Shown here piece by piece: positions 26,624 through 35,232 of a stretch of DNA of 64,000 bases; position 1 is the stretch's first letter, and the number at the start of each line of letters is the position of its first letter. The translations under genes and the position numbers were made by a program. The notes beneath the pieces are model-generated. The model searched no databases. It had not been told where the DNA came from and worked only from the letters and a program-made list of their open reading frames with translations. The stretch covers positions 124,001-188,000 of the forward strand of contig NZ_BMMZ01000009.1 in assembly GCF_014646195.1 (NCBI RefSeq). The letters run 5' to 3'. This DNA comes from Microlunatus endophyticus. GTDB taxonomy: Bacteria > Actinomycetota > Actinomycetes > Propionibacteriales > Propionibacteriaceae.

Positions 26624-27684
26624 GCCGCATCACCGGCGCCGACATCGGCGCACTCGCGGCCGGGGCCGCGATCCTCGGCTGCGGCGGCGGGGGCCAGGTC
26701 GACCTGCTGCGGTCGGCACTGCGTCCACGCCGCAACGAGCTGGCGGTTCGGGTCGAACCGGTCGACAGTACGCTGCGCTCGCTGGTCGCAGTCACCTTCC
26801 TCGGCTCGACGACGGTCCTCGGCGAGAAGCCGCCCGGCGGCTTCGAGCTCCCGACCGCGGTCGAGGCCGTCGAGCGCTGGACCGGCGAGCGGGCCGAAGC
26901 GGTGGTGCCGGCCCAGATCGGCGGGATGACCGCGCTCGGCACCGTCGCGTTGGCAGCGGTGTCCGGACTGCCGATCCTCGACGCGGACATGGTTGGCCGC
27001 GCCACACCCCGGCTCGACCAGCTGTCGATCTTCACCCGCGGCGTCGTCCGGGTGACGGCGGCCATCGTCACCACCAGCGGCCTGTCGATCGTGATCGACG
27101 CCAGTTCCCCGGCCGAGCTGGAGTCGGCCCTCCGCGGTGCGGTCGCCCGCTCCGGCGGATGGGCCGCTTTCGCCCTCGGCCCGTTGCCGTTGGAGCAGGT
27201 ACGTTCCGATCTGGTGGCCGGCAGCGTGAGTCATGCGATCCGGATCGGCCGCGCGATGGCCGAGCACGCATCGTTGGCTGCCGCTGCGGCCGCGCTCGGC
27301 GGCCGGATCGCGGCGCGGGGCCGGGTGATCGAGGTCGAACGACACGACGACCCGATCAGCTTTGTGCACGGGACCGCGGCACTCAGCGACCCGCGCAGCG
27401 GAGCGGTCGCGCGACTGGAGATGGGCAGCGAATACCTTTACCTGACCGTCGACGGCGAGCCCGCGGCCAGCGTCCCGGATGTGATCAGCGTGCTGGACGC
27501 CAGGACCGGCGGACCACTGGGCGCCGACCAACTGCGCACCGGGAACCACGTCGAGGTCCTGGTACTGCCCGGCGCGCCGCTCTGGCGCTCGGATCCCGCC
27601 TTCCTCGCCCGCGCCGATCCTCGCTTCTATGGCATCGACGCCGACCCGATCATGGCGAACCCCATGACAGCGAGAACCCCATGA
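26599..27684 (+). CDS. DUF917 protein 3, divergent
   Basis: A 361-residue third paralogue with altered key blocks: GCGGGGQVDLL instead of GTGGGGDPxxG, AQIGGMTALGTV instead of the GGxNS block, and DADMVGRATPR instead of DADGMGRAFPE. The C-terminal FYGIDADP still matches FGYDTDP of gene 1. Loss of the conserved Asp, Asn and Glu positions suggests a non-catalytic or re-specialised subunit. It ends within a 17-bp tandem repeat whose copies carry ATGA stop-start overlaps leading to pucR. ATG at 26599 has GGAGG immediately before it. Confidence 0.8.
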   Translation: MGADAGAVSRITGADIGALAAGAAILGCGGGGQVDLLRSALRPRRNELAVRVEPVDSTLRSLVAVTFLGSTTVLGEKPPGGFELPTAVEAVERWTGERAEAVVPAQIGGMTALGTVALAAVSGLPILDADMVGRATPRLDQLSIFTRGVVRVTAAIVTTSGLSIVIDASSPAELESALRGAVARSGGWAAFALGPLPLEQVRSDLVAGSVSHAIRIGRAMAEHASLAAAAAALGGRIAARGRVIEVERHDDPISFVHGTAALSDPRSGAVARLEMGSEYLYLTVDGEPAASVPDVISVLDARTGGPLGADQLRTGNHVEVLVLPGAPLWRSDPAFLARADPRFYGIDADPIMANPMTARTP

Positions 27685-27723
27685 CAGCGAGAACCCCATG
27701 ACAGCGAGAACCCCATGACAGCG
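27661..27723 (+). repeat. 17-bp tandem repeat forming serial ATGA overlaps
   Basis: CCCATGACAGCGAGAAC occurs three times (27661-27677, 27678-27694, 27695-27711) plus a 12-base partial copy (27712-27723). Each copy offers an ATG. Because 17 is not a multiple of three, the DUF917-3 frame ends at TGA 27682-27684 overlapping an ATG at 27681; that ATG opens a six-codon minicistron (MTARTP) whose TGA overlaps the next ATG at 27698; the same repeats once more and reaches the pucR ATG at 27715. Confidence 0.9.
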
Positions 27724-29247
27724 CGGCTCGCGGAACTGCTGGCCGTACCGGATCTCCAGGACGCTCGACTGATCACCGGCGACCCGCAGACTCAGATCGA
27801 GCGCGTCCTCGGCCGCTCCGGTCCACCGCGGAAGATCTCCGCGACGCTCGCCGAGGGCCCGCCTGCGGTCCTGGTGCTGATGGACCCGGTCACCCGCTTC
27901 GACACGGCCTTCGACGTGCTGCTGCGCCGAGCGAGTCAGGCCCGGATCGTTGCCGTCGCCTTCACCGCCTCCCCAGACGCCGAACCGGGCCCGGGCACGA
28001 CGGCTCTGGCCAACCGGCTGCACGTCGGGTTGCTCGCAGTGTCCGAGCCGTGGGAGACGTCGATCCAGCTCCACGAACAGCTCGCCTCCTCACACGCGCC
28101 GGCGGTCCGGCTCATCACCCGCGCGGCGCAGGCAGCGCTCGAGGCCGGACCCGATGTCACCGAGACCCTGCACCGCCTGGAGGCGGCACTTGGCCACCCG
28201 CTCTCGCTGCTCGACGCCTCCGGCCACACGCTCGAGGGAGCGACGGTGCTCGACGACGCCGGGAGGTCGCTGCTGATCGCGAGCTCGGCCGGCGATCACC
28301 CGGTGCAGGTGCCGGACCGCGACGGCGGCCACCTGGTCGCGGCTGCGGTAGGGACCGGCATCGGGCCACGGGCCTGGCTGGCCGCGGCCGTCCCCCGAAG
28401 TCTTCCGATGGAGACCGCCGGGCTGCTGGGCGCACTCCAGACCGCCAGCATCGCCGTCGGCCACCGGCTCGCGTTGGCGCGCCTGGCCGACGAACGCGAC
28501 GCCCAGTCCCGTACCAGCCTGCTGGACGAACTCCGGGCGGCCGGATCGGCGCCGCCACCGGAGCTGGCCCAGCGGGCGATCCGGGCCGGCTGGCCGTTGG
28601 ACGCCTGGCACATCGGCATCCGGATCGTCCCGCGCGGACCCGCCGACCCCATCGCCCAGCGGTCCGACATCCTGGAGGCATTCGCGCGGCGCGGCCTGGC
28701 GATCCAGTCCGTCGAGCAGGACACCGGCTGGGCGGCCTGGATCTCCTACGACTCCGAACCGTCGGTGACCGAGGTCCGCTCGGCGTCTGCCGGCATGCGC
28801 CGGGGCCAGGCCGACCTCCGATCACGGATCGCGACCAACGTCGGAGTCGGCAGCGTCCAAGCCGGCGCATCCGGTCTCGTACGCACCGTCGGTGAAGCGG
28901 CCGATGCCGCGCGGCTGGCGAGCAACAGGCCCGAGACCGGCCACTTCGTCCACATCGACACCCTGGGCCTGGCCCAGCTGCTGCTCGCCTGGACGCAGAC
29001 CGACACCTTCCTGCCCGCCGCTCGCGACCTGCTCGCTCCACTGGACCGGGCCGGTGGGCAGTTGTTGATCACGCTCGGGCACTATCTCGACACCGGAGCG
29101 TCGGTGGCCGAGACCGCGGCCATCCTTGATATCCACCGCAATACCGTGTCCAACCGTCTCGCCCAGATCCAACGGCTGCTCGGAGTTGATCTTGCCGATC
29201 CCGAGACCAGGCTCGCGCTGCACCTGGCATCGCGCACCCTGCGCTGA
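27715..29247 (+). CDS. PucR-family transcriptional regulator
   Basis: A 510-residue regulator with an N-terminal PucR-type domain (about residues 1-125), a central GAF-like/GGDEF-like region, and a C-terminal helix-turn-helix (ETAAILDIHRNTVSNRLAQIQRLLG, about 465-495). PucR proteins control purine and related ring catabolism, consistent with its place at the end of the NCS1-HyuA-DUF917 operon. The ATG at 27715 lies in the last copy of the tandem repeat and no other Shine-Dalgarno is visible there, so translation probably depends on re-initiation. Confidence 0.9.
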   Translation: MTARLAELLAVPDLQDARLITGDPQTQIERVLGRSGPPRKISATLAEGPPAVLVLMDPVTRFDTAFDVLLRRASQARIVAVAFTASPDAEPGPGTTALANRLHVGLLAVSEPWETSIQLHEQLASSHAPAVRLITRAAQAALEAGPDVTETLHRLEAALGHPLSLLDASGHTLEGATVLDDAGRSLLIASSAGDHPVQVPDRDGGHLVAAAVGTGIGPRAWLAAAVPRSLPMETAGLLGALQTASIAVGHRLALARLADERDAQSRTSLLDELRAAGSAPPPELAQRAIRAGWPLDAWHIGIRIVPRGPADPIAQRSDILEAFARRGLAIQSVEQDTGWAAWISYDSEPSVTEVRSASAGMRRGQADLRSRIATNVGVGSVQAGASGLVRTVGEAADAARLASNRPETGHFVHIDTLGLAQLLLAWTQTDTFLPAARDLLAPLDRAGGQLLITLGHYLDTGASVAETAAILDIHRNTVSNRLAQIQRLLGVDLADPETRLALHLASRTLR

Positions 29248-29431
29248 CGCGACCCCGCTCGGATCCGGCGTTTCCAGGAATACTCGCGGAACTCGTATGA
29301 CGAAGGTCCTACGAAGTACCGTCCTTCGACAGATCCTTCGCATCGCGCCCCGGAGCAAGATCAAAGACGTCAGAGAAAACAGACACAGCGACCCGGGTTC
29401 GAAGCACGGATCACCAAGGGAAGGACCGATC

Positions 29432-30100
29432 ATGAGCGTTCATCACGGAACGCACACCGTGGGCCTCGCCGCCCGCACCAGCACTGCCCGCACCACATCA
29501 GCTCCGGCGACCGGGCAGTTGATCACCAAGGTCCCCGGCACCGCCGCCGAGGTATCCGCGCAGAGCAGCACCCGAACCACGAGCACCGTCGCCCGCCGGC
29601 TGTTGGCCGGACTACGGGTCGCCACCGGCTTCATCTTCCTGTGGGCCTTCCTCGACAAGACCTTCGGCCTCGGCTACTCCACCACCGCAGCGAAATCCTG
29701 GATCAACGGCGGCTCACCCACCAAGGGCTTCCTCGCCTCCGCCGACGTCGGACCCTTCACCGGCATCGCCCACGCGATCGCCGGCACCTGGTGGGCCGAC
29801 TGGCTCTTCATGCTCGGCATGCTCGCCGTCGGCGTCGCCGTCATGGCCGGCATCGCACTCCGGCCGGCAGCGGTCGCCGGCTCGCTGATCATGCTGATGA
29901 TGTGGGCCACCGAATTCCCGATCGCCCGATTCACCACCACCGGAGACCCGAGCGGCTCCACCAACCCGATCGTCGACTACCACATCATCTACGCGCTGGC
30001 CCTGATCGTGCTGGCAGCAACCTCCGCGGGTATCACCTGGGGCCTCGGCCGCTACTTCAACCGGCTCCCCTACATCCGCAACCACGCCTGGACCCACTGA
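29432..30100 (+). CDS. DoxX-like integral membrane protein
   Basis: A 222-residue membrane protein. A Ser/Thr/Arg-rich cytoplasmic N-terminus of about 60 residues precedes roughly four helices (ATGFIFLWAFLDKTFGLGY, WLFMLGMLAVGVAVMAGIAL, AAVAGSLIMLMMWATEF, HIIYALALIVLAATSAG). The RxxxGFIFLWAFxDKTFGLGY block is characteristic of a DoxX-related group in actinobacteria whose role is unclear (quinone- or redox-linked in some DoxX proteins). ATG at 29432 follows GGGAAGG. The gap 29248-29431 has a weak CGAAGG/CCTTCG hairpin at 29301-29328. Confidence 0.75.
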   Translation: MSVHHGTHTVGLAARTSTARTTSAPATGQLITKVPGTAAEVSAQSSTRTTSTVARRLLAGLRVATGFIFLWAFLDKTFGLGYSTTAAKSWINGGSPTKGFLASADVGPFTGIAHAIAGTWWADWLFMLGMLAVGVAVMAGIALRPAAVAGSLIMLMMWATEFPIARFTTTGDPSGSTNPIVDYHIIYALALIVLAATSAGITWGLGRYFNRLPYIRNHAWTH

Positions 30101-30133
30101 GTACCTTCCCGCTCACGCGGATCCACGATCGTT

Positions 30134-30161
30134 CGGCGCCGGTCCATCGGGTCCGGCGCCG
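30134..30161. terminator. Bidirectional terminator hairpin
   Basis: CGGCGCCGG (30134-30142) pairs perfectly with CCGGCGCCG (30153-30161) around a 10-base loop, between the stops of the convergent doxX-like and sulfatase genes. Confidence 0.7.
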
Positions 30162-30172
30162 GACGTTTGCGT

Positions 30173-31675
30173 TCAGCCGTCTGCCAGCCAATTGCGGGGG
30201 TTGAGTTTCTGGACGTAGCCGCGGGGAGTCTGCGGAAGCGAATCCTCGGTCCGCAGCTGCCAGACGGCCAGTTCCCGGAGCAAGTCGATCTTGGCGTCCT
30301 GGACCTCCGCGGTCGGCGCGTCCCAGAGGTCGATGAGCTCGTCGGGATCGTCATCCAGGTCGTACAGCCCGCAGTTCCCGAGCAGGTCGATCTGTAATGA
30401 CCACCGGCCGGCGCGGATCTTGCGGCGGCGACCGCTCTGCGTGACGGCGTTCAGTTCGTCGAACCGCGGTGCCCCGCCCGGCCCGTCCCGGAACAGGCCG
30501 GGGATCGGATCCGGCAGTCGATCATGCTCGTCGTAGGGCAGTCCGCCCATGCCCTGTTCCACGTAGGCGGACCGGAACTCGGCCTCGGGATAGTCGGCCC
30601 CCGTGATCAGTGGCCACAGGCTGCGGCCCTGGACGCCGACCGGGAGTGCCAGGCCCATGGCTTCACAGAAGGTCGGCATCAGGTCGGCCAGCGAGACGTG
30701 AGCCTCGGACGGGCCGCTCCGAACGGCATCGCCGGTGATCACCAGGGGAATCCGCGCCAGCACGTCCGGCACCTCGGCACCCTTGCGCACCAGCCCGTAC
30801 TCCCCGACGTAGTCACCATGATCAGCAGTCAGCGCGATCACCCGCTCACGACGGGCGTGCCGGTCGGCCAAGCCCTCGTGCAGTCGACGGACCTGGTCAT
30901 CGATCAGCCGCAGCATGCCGAAGTAGTTCGACCGTGCCCTGGGGATGATGCCCTCGTAGTCCTCGACGGCTTGATCACCGAGTTCGCGCAGGTAGCGCCA
31001 GCTGAACGGCCGGTCCGCCAGTGCCTCCGCGCCGGCCCGGACAGGTGGCAACGACTCGGGCGGGAACAGATCGAAGTACGGCGCCGGCACCTGGTACGGG
31101 TTGTGCGGCTCGGGAAACGAGACCACCATGATCATCGGCACGTCGTCGGGCAGGCTTCGGCTCCAGTCCAACGCTGCTTGGACGATCCGGTACGGATTCT
31201 GGGCCTCGAGCGGATACGGGGTGGGATCCTCGGCGGTCCGGTGTCGCAGTCCGGCCAGCCACCCATCGAAGGCCGCCTCGACCGGGTCGGCGGACGGGAT
31301 CACGGCACCGTCGTGCATGAAGTCCACATAGACGTCCACGTCGTCGGCCGTCAGATAGGTGTGGTTCTTGCCGATCAACGCCGTCGCGTACCCGGCCTGC
31401 TTGGCGGCCTGGAAGAGGTCGGTGCCGAAGACGGCCTGGTCCGCGGCCGGATTCTGGGTCACCCGATGGGCCGACGGCCATCGGCCGGTCATCAGGCTGG
31501 TACGCGCCGGACAGCACAGCGGACTGGCCGTGTACGCGCGGTCGAACCAGGTGCCCTCGGCAGCCAGCGCGTCGACGAACGGCATCGTGTCCAATGGAAA
31601 ACCGTTGCGGGCATGGACATCCGCGCGGTGTTGGTCAGTCATCACGATGACGATGTCGGGACGGTCAGTCGGCAC
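30173..31675 (-). CDS. Type I sulfatase
   Basis: A 500-residue arylsulfatase-superfamily hydrolase. The formylglycine motif CxPxR is CPARTSLMTG with the modifiable Cys55, preceded by a second Cys54. Metal-binding residues appear in VMTDQH near the N-terminus and ALTADHGDYVGEYGL later. There is no signal peptide, so it is cytoplasmic or misannotated only at the very N-terminus. GTG at 31673-31675 has AGGAG upstream. It is the second gene after an MHS transporter, so it probably desulfates (or cleaves a phosphonate/phosphate ester of) the imported compound. No formylglycine-generating enzyme is in the window. Confidence 0.88.
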   Translation of the reverse strand: MPTDRPDIVIVMTDQHRADVHARNGFPLDTMPFVDALAAEGTWFDRAYTASPLCCPARTSLMTGRWPSAHRVTQNPAADQAVFGTDLFQAAKQAGYATALIGKNHTYLTADDVDVYVDFMHDGAVIPSADPVEAAFDGWLAGLRHRTAEDPTPYPLEAQNPYRIVQAALDWSRSLPDDVPMIMVVSFPEPHNPYQVPAPYFDLFPPESLPPVRAGAEALADRPFSWRYLRELGDQAVEDYEGIIPRARSNYFGMLRLIDDQVRRLHEGLADRHARRERVIALTADHGDYVGEYGLVRKGAEVPDVLARIPLVITGDAVRSGPSEAHVSLADLMPTFCEAMGLALPVGVQGRSLWPLITGADYPEAEFRSAYVEQGMGGLPYDEHDRLPDPIPGLFRDGPGGAPRFDELNAVTQSGRRRKIRAGRWSLQIDLLGNCGLYDLDDDPDELIDLWDAPTAEVQDAKIDLLRELAVWQLRTEDSLPQTPRGYVQKLNPRNWLADG

Positions 31676-31711
31676 GGCGCTCCTCCGGTGTCTTGATCAG
31701 ACGGCTTGTTG

Positions 31712-33034
31712 TCATGCCTGTACGGGTTGCATCGTCTCGGTGCTGACCCTCGCTCGCATCCCGAGCGCACAGCCGACGCTGACCAGGATGGCCGCCGTCA
31801 CGGCCGCTGCCAACGGCCACGGACTGCCGTTCGAGGCGATCAGGATGGCCACACAGGCCGGACCGGTCAATCCGCCGATGATCGCCGTGAGCTGATAGAC
31901 CAGCGAAACGGCGGTGTAGCGGACCTCGGTCGGGAAGACATCGGACAGAAAGGCGCTCTGCACCGCAAACTGGGTGCTGTTGCCGAGCTTCATGATCACG
32001 ATGCCGAGCACCATCAGCCAGAAGATCTTGGTGTTGAGCAGCGCGAACAGCGGGAAGATCGTGACGGCGAGCACACACAGGCCGATGACGAACATTCGCT
32101 TGCGGCCGATCCGGTCCGACACCGCGCCCATCGAGAGCATCAGCGGCACTGCGAAGATCGCCGGGATGATCGTCGTCGCCAGGCTGGTGCTGTTCGACAG
32201 GTGCAGGAAGGTGACGATGTAGGGGACGATGGCGATGTTGCCGCTGATCGCGTCGGCGCAGCGGGCACCCAACCCGAGCAGCAGCGGTCGCCAGTGGTAG
32301 CGCAGCACGGTGATCAAGGGAGACTTCTGGACGCCTCGGTCCTCGACAAGCTTGTGGAAGTCGCCGGTCTCGACCAGCCGCAGCCGTACGACCATGGCAT
32401 AGACCAGCAGTACGACACTGATCAGGAACGGCGCCCGCCACAACCAGGCGGCATAGACGTCGTCGCCGGCGACGCTGGTTGCCGCCAGCACCAGCACCGC
32501 GCCGAGCAGGCCCCCGATCGGGTTGCCCAGCTGAGGGATCGAACCGAAGAAGCCGCGCCGGTTCTGTGGAACGGACTCGATGGTGGCGAGCGCGGCACCG
32601 GCGTATTCGCCTCCCAGGCCCACTCCTTGCACCAGCCGCATCAGCAACAACAGGATCGGCCCGAGAATGCCGATCTTCGCGTATCCGGGCAGGAACCCGA
32701 TGATCAAGGTCGGAATGCCCATGATCAACATCGTGATCACCAGCAGCTGCTTGCGCCCGACCCGGTCGCCGAAGTGGCCGAAGATGATGCCGCCGATCGG
32801 TCGGGTGAAGTAGCCGACTGCGGCGGTCGTGAGCGCCAGCAGGGTGCCGACGGCGGGGCTCTCTTTGGGGAAGAACACCTGGTCGAAGACGATCGCCGAG
32901 GTGGTGCCGTAGATCCCGAAGTCGTACCACTCGAACAGCGAACCGAGGAAACTCGCCAGGACGGTCCGGCGCGCGGCCGGGGAGATCGGTCCGCGACCGC
33001 CGGTTGGTCCCGCCATGGGCTGGGTGCCGCTCAT
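31712..33034 (-). CDS. MHS-family (MFS) metabolite:H+ symporter
   Basis: A 440-residue transporter with 12 helices of the metabolite:H+ symporter family (ShiA/ProP-like). The start FLGSLFEWYDFGIYGTTSA and the loop GHFGDRVGRKQLL (MFS motif A) are diagnostic, as is RLVQGVGLGGEYAGAA. ATG at 33032-33034 has AAGGAG close upstream; the ORF extends to 33070 but without an RBS. It lies 36 bases before the sulfatase gene and directly behind a strong LacI-type operator, suggesting import of a sulfated or carboxylated substrate under LacI control. Confidence 0.9.
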   Translation of the reverse strand: MSGTQPMAGPTGGRGPISPAARRTVLASFLGSLFEWYDFGIYGTTSAIVFDQVFFPKESPAVGTLLALTTAAVGYFTRPIGGIIFGHFGDRVGRKQLLVITMLIMGIPTLIIGFLPGYAKIGILGPILLLLMRLVQGVGLGGEYAGAALATIESVPQNRRGFFGSIPQLGNPIGGLLGAVLVLAATSVAGDDVYAAWLWRAPFLISVVLLVYAMVVRLRLVETGDFHKLVEDRGVQKSPLITVLRYHWRPLLLGLGARCADAISGNIAIVPYIVTFLHLSNSTSLATTIIPAIFAVPLMLSMGAVSDRIGRKRMFVIGLCVLAVTIFPLFALLNTKIFWLMVLGIVIMKLGNSTQFAVQSAFLSDVFPTEVRYTAVSLVYQLTAIIGGLTGPACVAILIASNGSPWPLAAAVTAAILVSVGCALGMRARVSTETMQPVQA

Positions 33035-33063
33035 ACAGCTCCTTCGATGCAGATCCGAGCAGT

Positions 33064-33092
33064 TTTGCAACGGTTACCGTTACCGTTGCAAA
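33064..33092. promoter_or_regulatory. LacI-type operator upstream of the transporter/sulfatase operon
   Basis: TTTGCAACGGT (33064-33074) and ACCGTTGCAAA (33082-33092) are perfect 11-bp arms around a 7-base centre, which itself contains another ACCGTT half. TGCAACGGT/ACCGTTGCA matches the usual look of LacI-family boxes. It sits 30 bases before the transporter ATG and 56 bases after the stop of a lacI gene. Confidence 0.8.
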
Positions 33093-33147
33093 GTGCAGCG
33101 TAGAAGCATCGCGCGGCAGAGTCAACGGCTGCCTCGGAGCTGGCGGG

Positions 33148-34095
33148 TCAACTGCCGGTCGACGCGCGACGGGTCACCAGCAGTCCGACCTCGTCGTAGC
33201 GGACGGTCCGATCACTGCCGTCGAGGTGGCCGAGCAGCCGACCCACCGCGATCTCGGCCAGCTGCCGGACGTCGGGCGCGACGGTGGTGATCGGCGGATC
33301 GGCGAAGGCCGGCTCGCCGCCGCCACCGACAGCCGCCAGCCGGACATCTGCTGGGATATCCAGCCCGAGCGTCCGCAGGGCGTGCGCGACGCCGATCGCC
33401 GATCCGCCCCCGAGTGTCACCACCCTGTCTGCCCGCGGCCGGTTCGGGGTGCCGCTGGAGAACAGTGTGCGTTCCGCGACGACGGCGCGGAACGCCGCGC
33501 CCGCCGAGGCATCCTCGGCGGGCACCACAGTGGCGCCCAGCGATTCGGGGACGAGGTCGGCGTCCTCCTCGGCCGCGACGACCACCAGCTCGCCCGATTC
33601 GCCGGTGACCTCCGCCGCCACGGTTATCGATGCCTCGGCAGGGGCGACCACCTGGGCCACGGTTCGTTGCACCATCCGGTCCCCGATCACCACTACCGGC
33701 ACGCCGGGCACGACCGGCAATGTGCGCCGTGACGGGATCAGCAGCACGCCGTCCGTGATGCCGGCGCCCGGTCGCAACACCTCACCCTCGCGTGCCGGGT
33801 CGCCGCCCGTCGGTTCGACGACGACTCCCACGCCGGCAGTCTCGGCGGCCGCGATCACCGCCGACGCGATCGCGGCCAGGTCGCCCGAGCCCAGATGCGG
33901 CAGTGCCAGCGTGATCACGCCGGCGCGACGGGAGTTCAGGCTTCTGGCCGCAGGATTCGGCAGGAATCCGAGTTCCTCGATCGCAGCACGGACCCGAGCG
34001 TCCGTCCGTCGACTGACCTGGCCGACCCCGTTGACCACCGCCGACACGGTCTTCTTGGAGACGCCGGCCCGCGCCGCGACGTCGGCCATGGTCAC
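33148..34095 (-). CDS. LacI-family transcriptional regulator 1
   Basis: A 315-residue LacI regulator: helix-turn-helix at the extreme N-terminus (MADVAARAGVSKKTVSAVVNG), hinge helix with NPAARSLNSRRAG, then a periplasmic-binding-like effector domain. GTG at 34093-34095 is chosen because AGGAGG lies 8 bases upstream and the following Thr-Met begins the DNA-binding domain; the ORF starting at 34143 would overlap the previous lacI gene. The effector domain is shorter than usual, lacking a complete second subdomain pattern around the middle, so ligand binding may be altered. Confidence 0.85.
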   Translation of the reverse strand: MTMADVAARAGVSKKTVSAVVNGVGQVSRRTDARVRAAIEELGFLPNPAARSLNSRRAGVITLALPHLGSGDLAAIASAVIAAAETAGVGVVVEPTGGDPAREGEVLRPGAGITDGVLLIPSRRTLPVVPGVPVVVIGDRMVQRTVAQVVAPAEASITVAAEVTGESGELVVVAAEEDADLVPESLGATVVPAEDASAGAAFRAVVAERTLFSSGTPNRPRADRVVTLGGGSAIGVAHALRTLGLDIPADVRLAAVGGGGEPAFADPPITTVAPDVRQLAEIAVGRLLGHLDGSDRTVRYDEVGLLVTRRASTGS

Positions 34096-34129
34096 CCATC
34101 CGGTCGACCTCCTGCGACCGGTCCGGCGC

Positions 34130-35176
34130 TCAGCCGCCGGCACCGGTCGACTCCCGTTCCACCAACGTGAACCCGATGTCCAGGTGTTGCGGTGCCGCTG
34201 GCAGTGCCGCGTCGCGTCGCTGCAGGATCAGCTTCACCGCCGCTTGGGCAGCAGCCGCACGGGAGGTGTCAACAGTGGTCAGCGTCGGGTGGCTGTGGGC
34301 GGCGTACTCGACATTGCCGAATCCGACCAGGGCGACATGCTCGGGCACCCGCCGACCGGCATCGTGCAAACCTCTGAGCACCCCGAGGGCCAGCGCGTCG
34401 GCGTTGGCGAAGATCGCATCGACGCCCGGCCATCGGTCGAGGACGGTCGGCACCGCAGCCCGGCCGGCCTCGAGCGTCACGGCAGCGCTCCGCAGGACGG
34501 CCTGGCCCCCACCGGTGTCGCCGAAGTCGACACCATGATCAGCGAGGCCGTCGATGAAGCCCTGGTATCGCGCGGACGCCTGCAACGGCGACCGTTGCGA
34601 GTCGGCGGAGACGATGACCGGCCGTGACCGCCCGGTCCGACCGAACAGATCGCCGACGGCATGCCCGGCGGCGTACTGGTCAGGCGCCACGGCATCGAGC
34701 GGACCGTCGAACGCGCTCGCGCCGGCAAGCACCACCGGTCGGCCGGGCGGCGGCATTGCGGCAAGATCATCGCGGTCCAGCGCTACCGACGCGAAGACGA
34801 TCCCGTCGACATGCCGCAGTCGCGGATCGGCCAGCACCGACCGCTCACGGTCGAGGTCGCCACGGGTCTGTTCGACGACGACGGCCAGGCCGTGAGCGCG
34901 CGCTGCCGCGAACACGTCGTCGGCGAATTCGCGGAAGTACGGCACTGTCACGTCGGGCAGCACCAGCCCGATCGCCTGCGCGCGACCCGACCGGAGCCGG
35001 CGGGCCGCAACATTGGGCCGATATCCCAGCTCCTCGACTGCTTGCTCGACCCGGATCCGGGTCGCGTCCCTGACCGGTACCGCACCGGTGACGACATTGG
35101 AGACTGTGCGGATCGACACTCCCGCACGTTCGGCGACCTGACGCAATGTCACCGAATCAGAAGTCGTCCTGCCCAC
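34130..35176 (-). CDS. LacI-family transcriptional regulator 2
   Basis: A 348-residue canonical LacI regulator: helix-turn-helix TLRQVAERAGVSIRTVSNVV, hinge YRPNVAARRLRSGRAQ, then a full effector domain (IGLVLPDVTVPYFREFAD, DGIVFASVAL, DAIFANADALALGVLRGL). It precedes LacI regulator 1 by 34 bases on the same strand. Two adjacent LacI proteins of different subtype suggest dual control of the downstream transporter/sulfatase pair, or one regulates a target elsewhere. Confidence 0.9.
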   Translation of the reverse strand: MGRTTSDSVTLRQVAERAGVSIRTVSNVVTGAVPVRDATRIRVEQAVEELGYRPNVAARRLRSGRAQAIGLVLPDVTVPYFREFADDVFAAARAHGLAVVVEQTRGDLDRERSVLADPRLRHVDGIVFASVALDRDDLAAMPPPGRPVVLAGASAFDGPLDAVAPDQYAAGHAVGDLFGRTGRSRPVIVSADSQRSPLQASARYQGFIDGLADHGVDFGDTGGGQAVLRSAAVTLEAGRAAVPTVLDRWPGVDAIFANADALALGVLRGLHDAGRRVPEHVALVGFGNVEYAAHSHPTLTTVDTSRAAAAQAAVKLILQRRDAALPAAPQHLDIGFTLVERESTGAGG

Positions 35177-35232
35177 CCGGCGATGGTATCCGCGCCCGGG
35201 CAGCGCCCGGCGTACGGCTTCGGCCCGGTCCG

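Noticed and set aside
27661..27723. 17-bp repeat considered as a CRISPR or integration site
   Set aside because: No spacers, and the repeat is explained by its ATGA stop-start function.
26428..28074. 548-codon minus-strand ORF
   Set aside because: Antisense of DUF917-3 and pucR; both sense genes have clear families and coupling.
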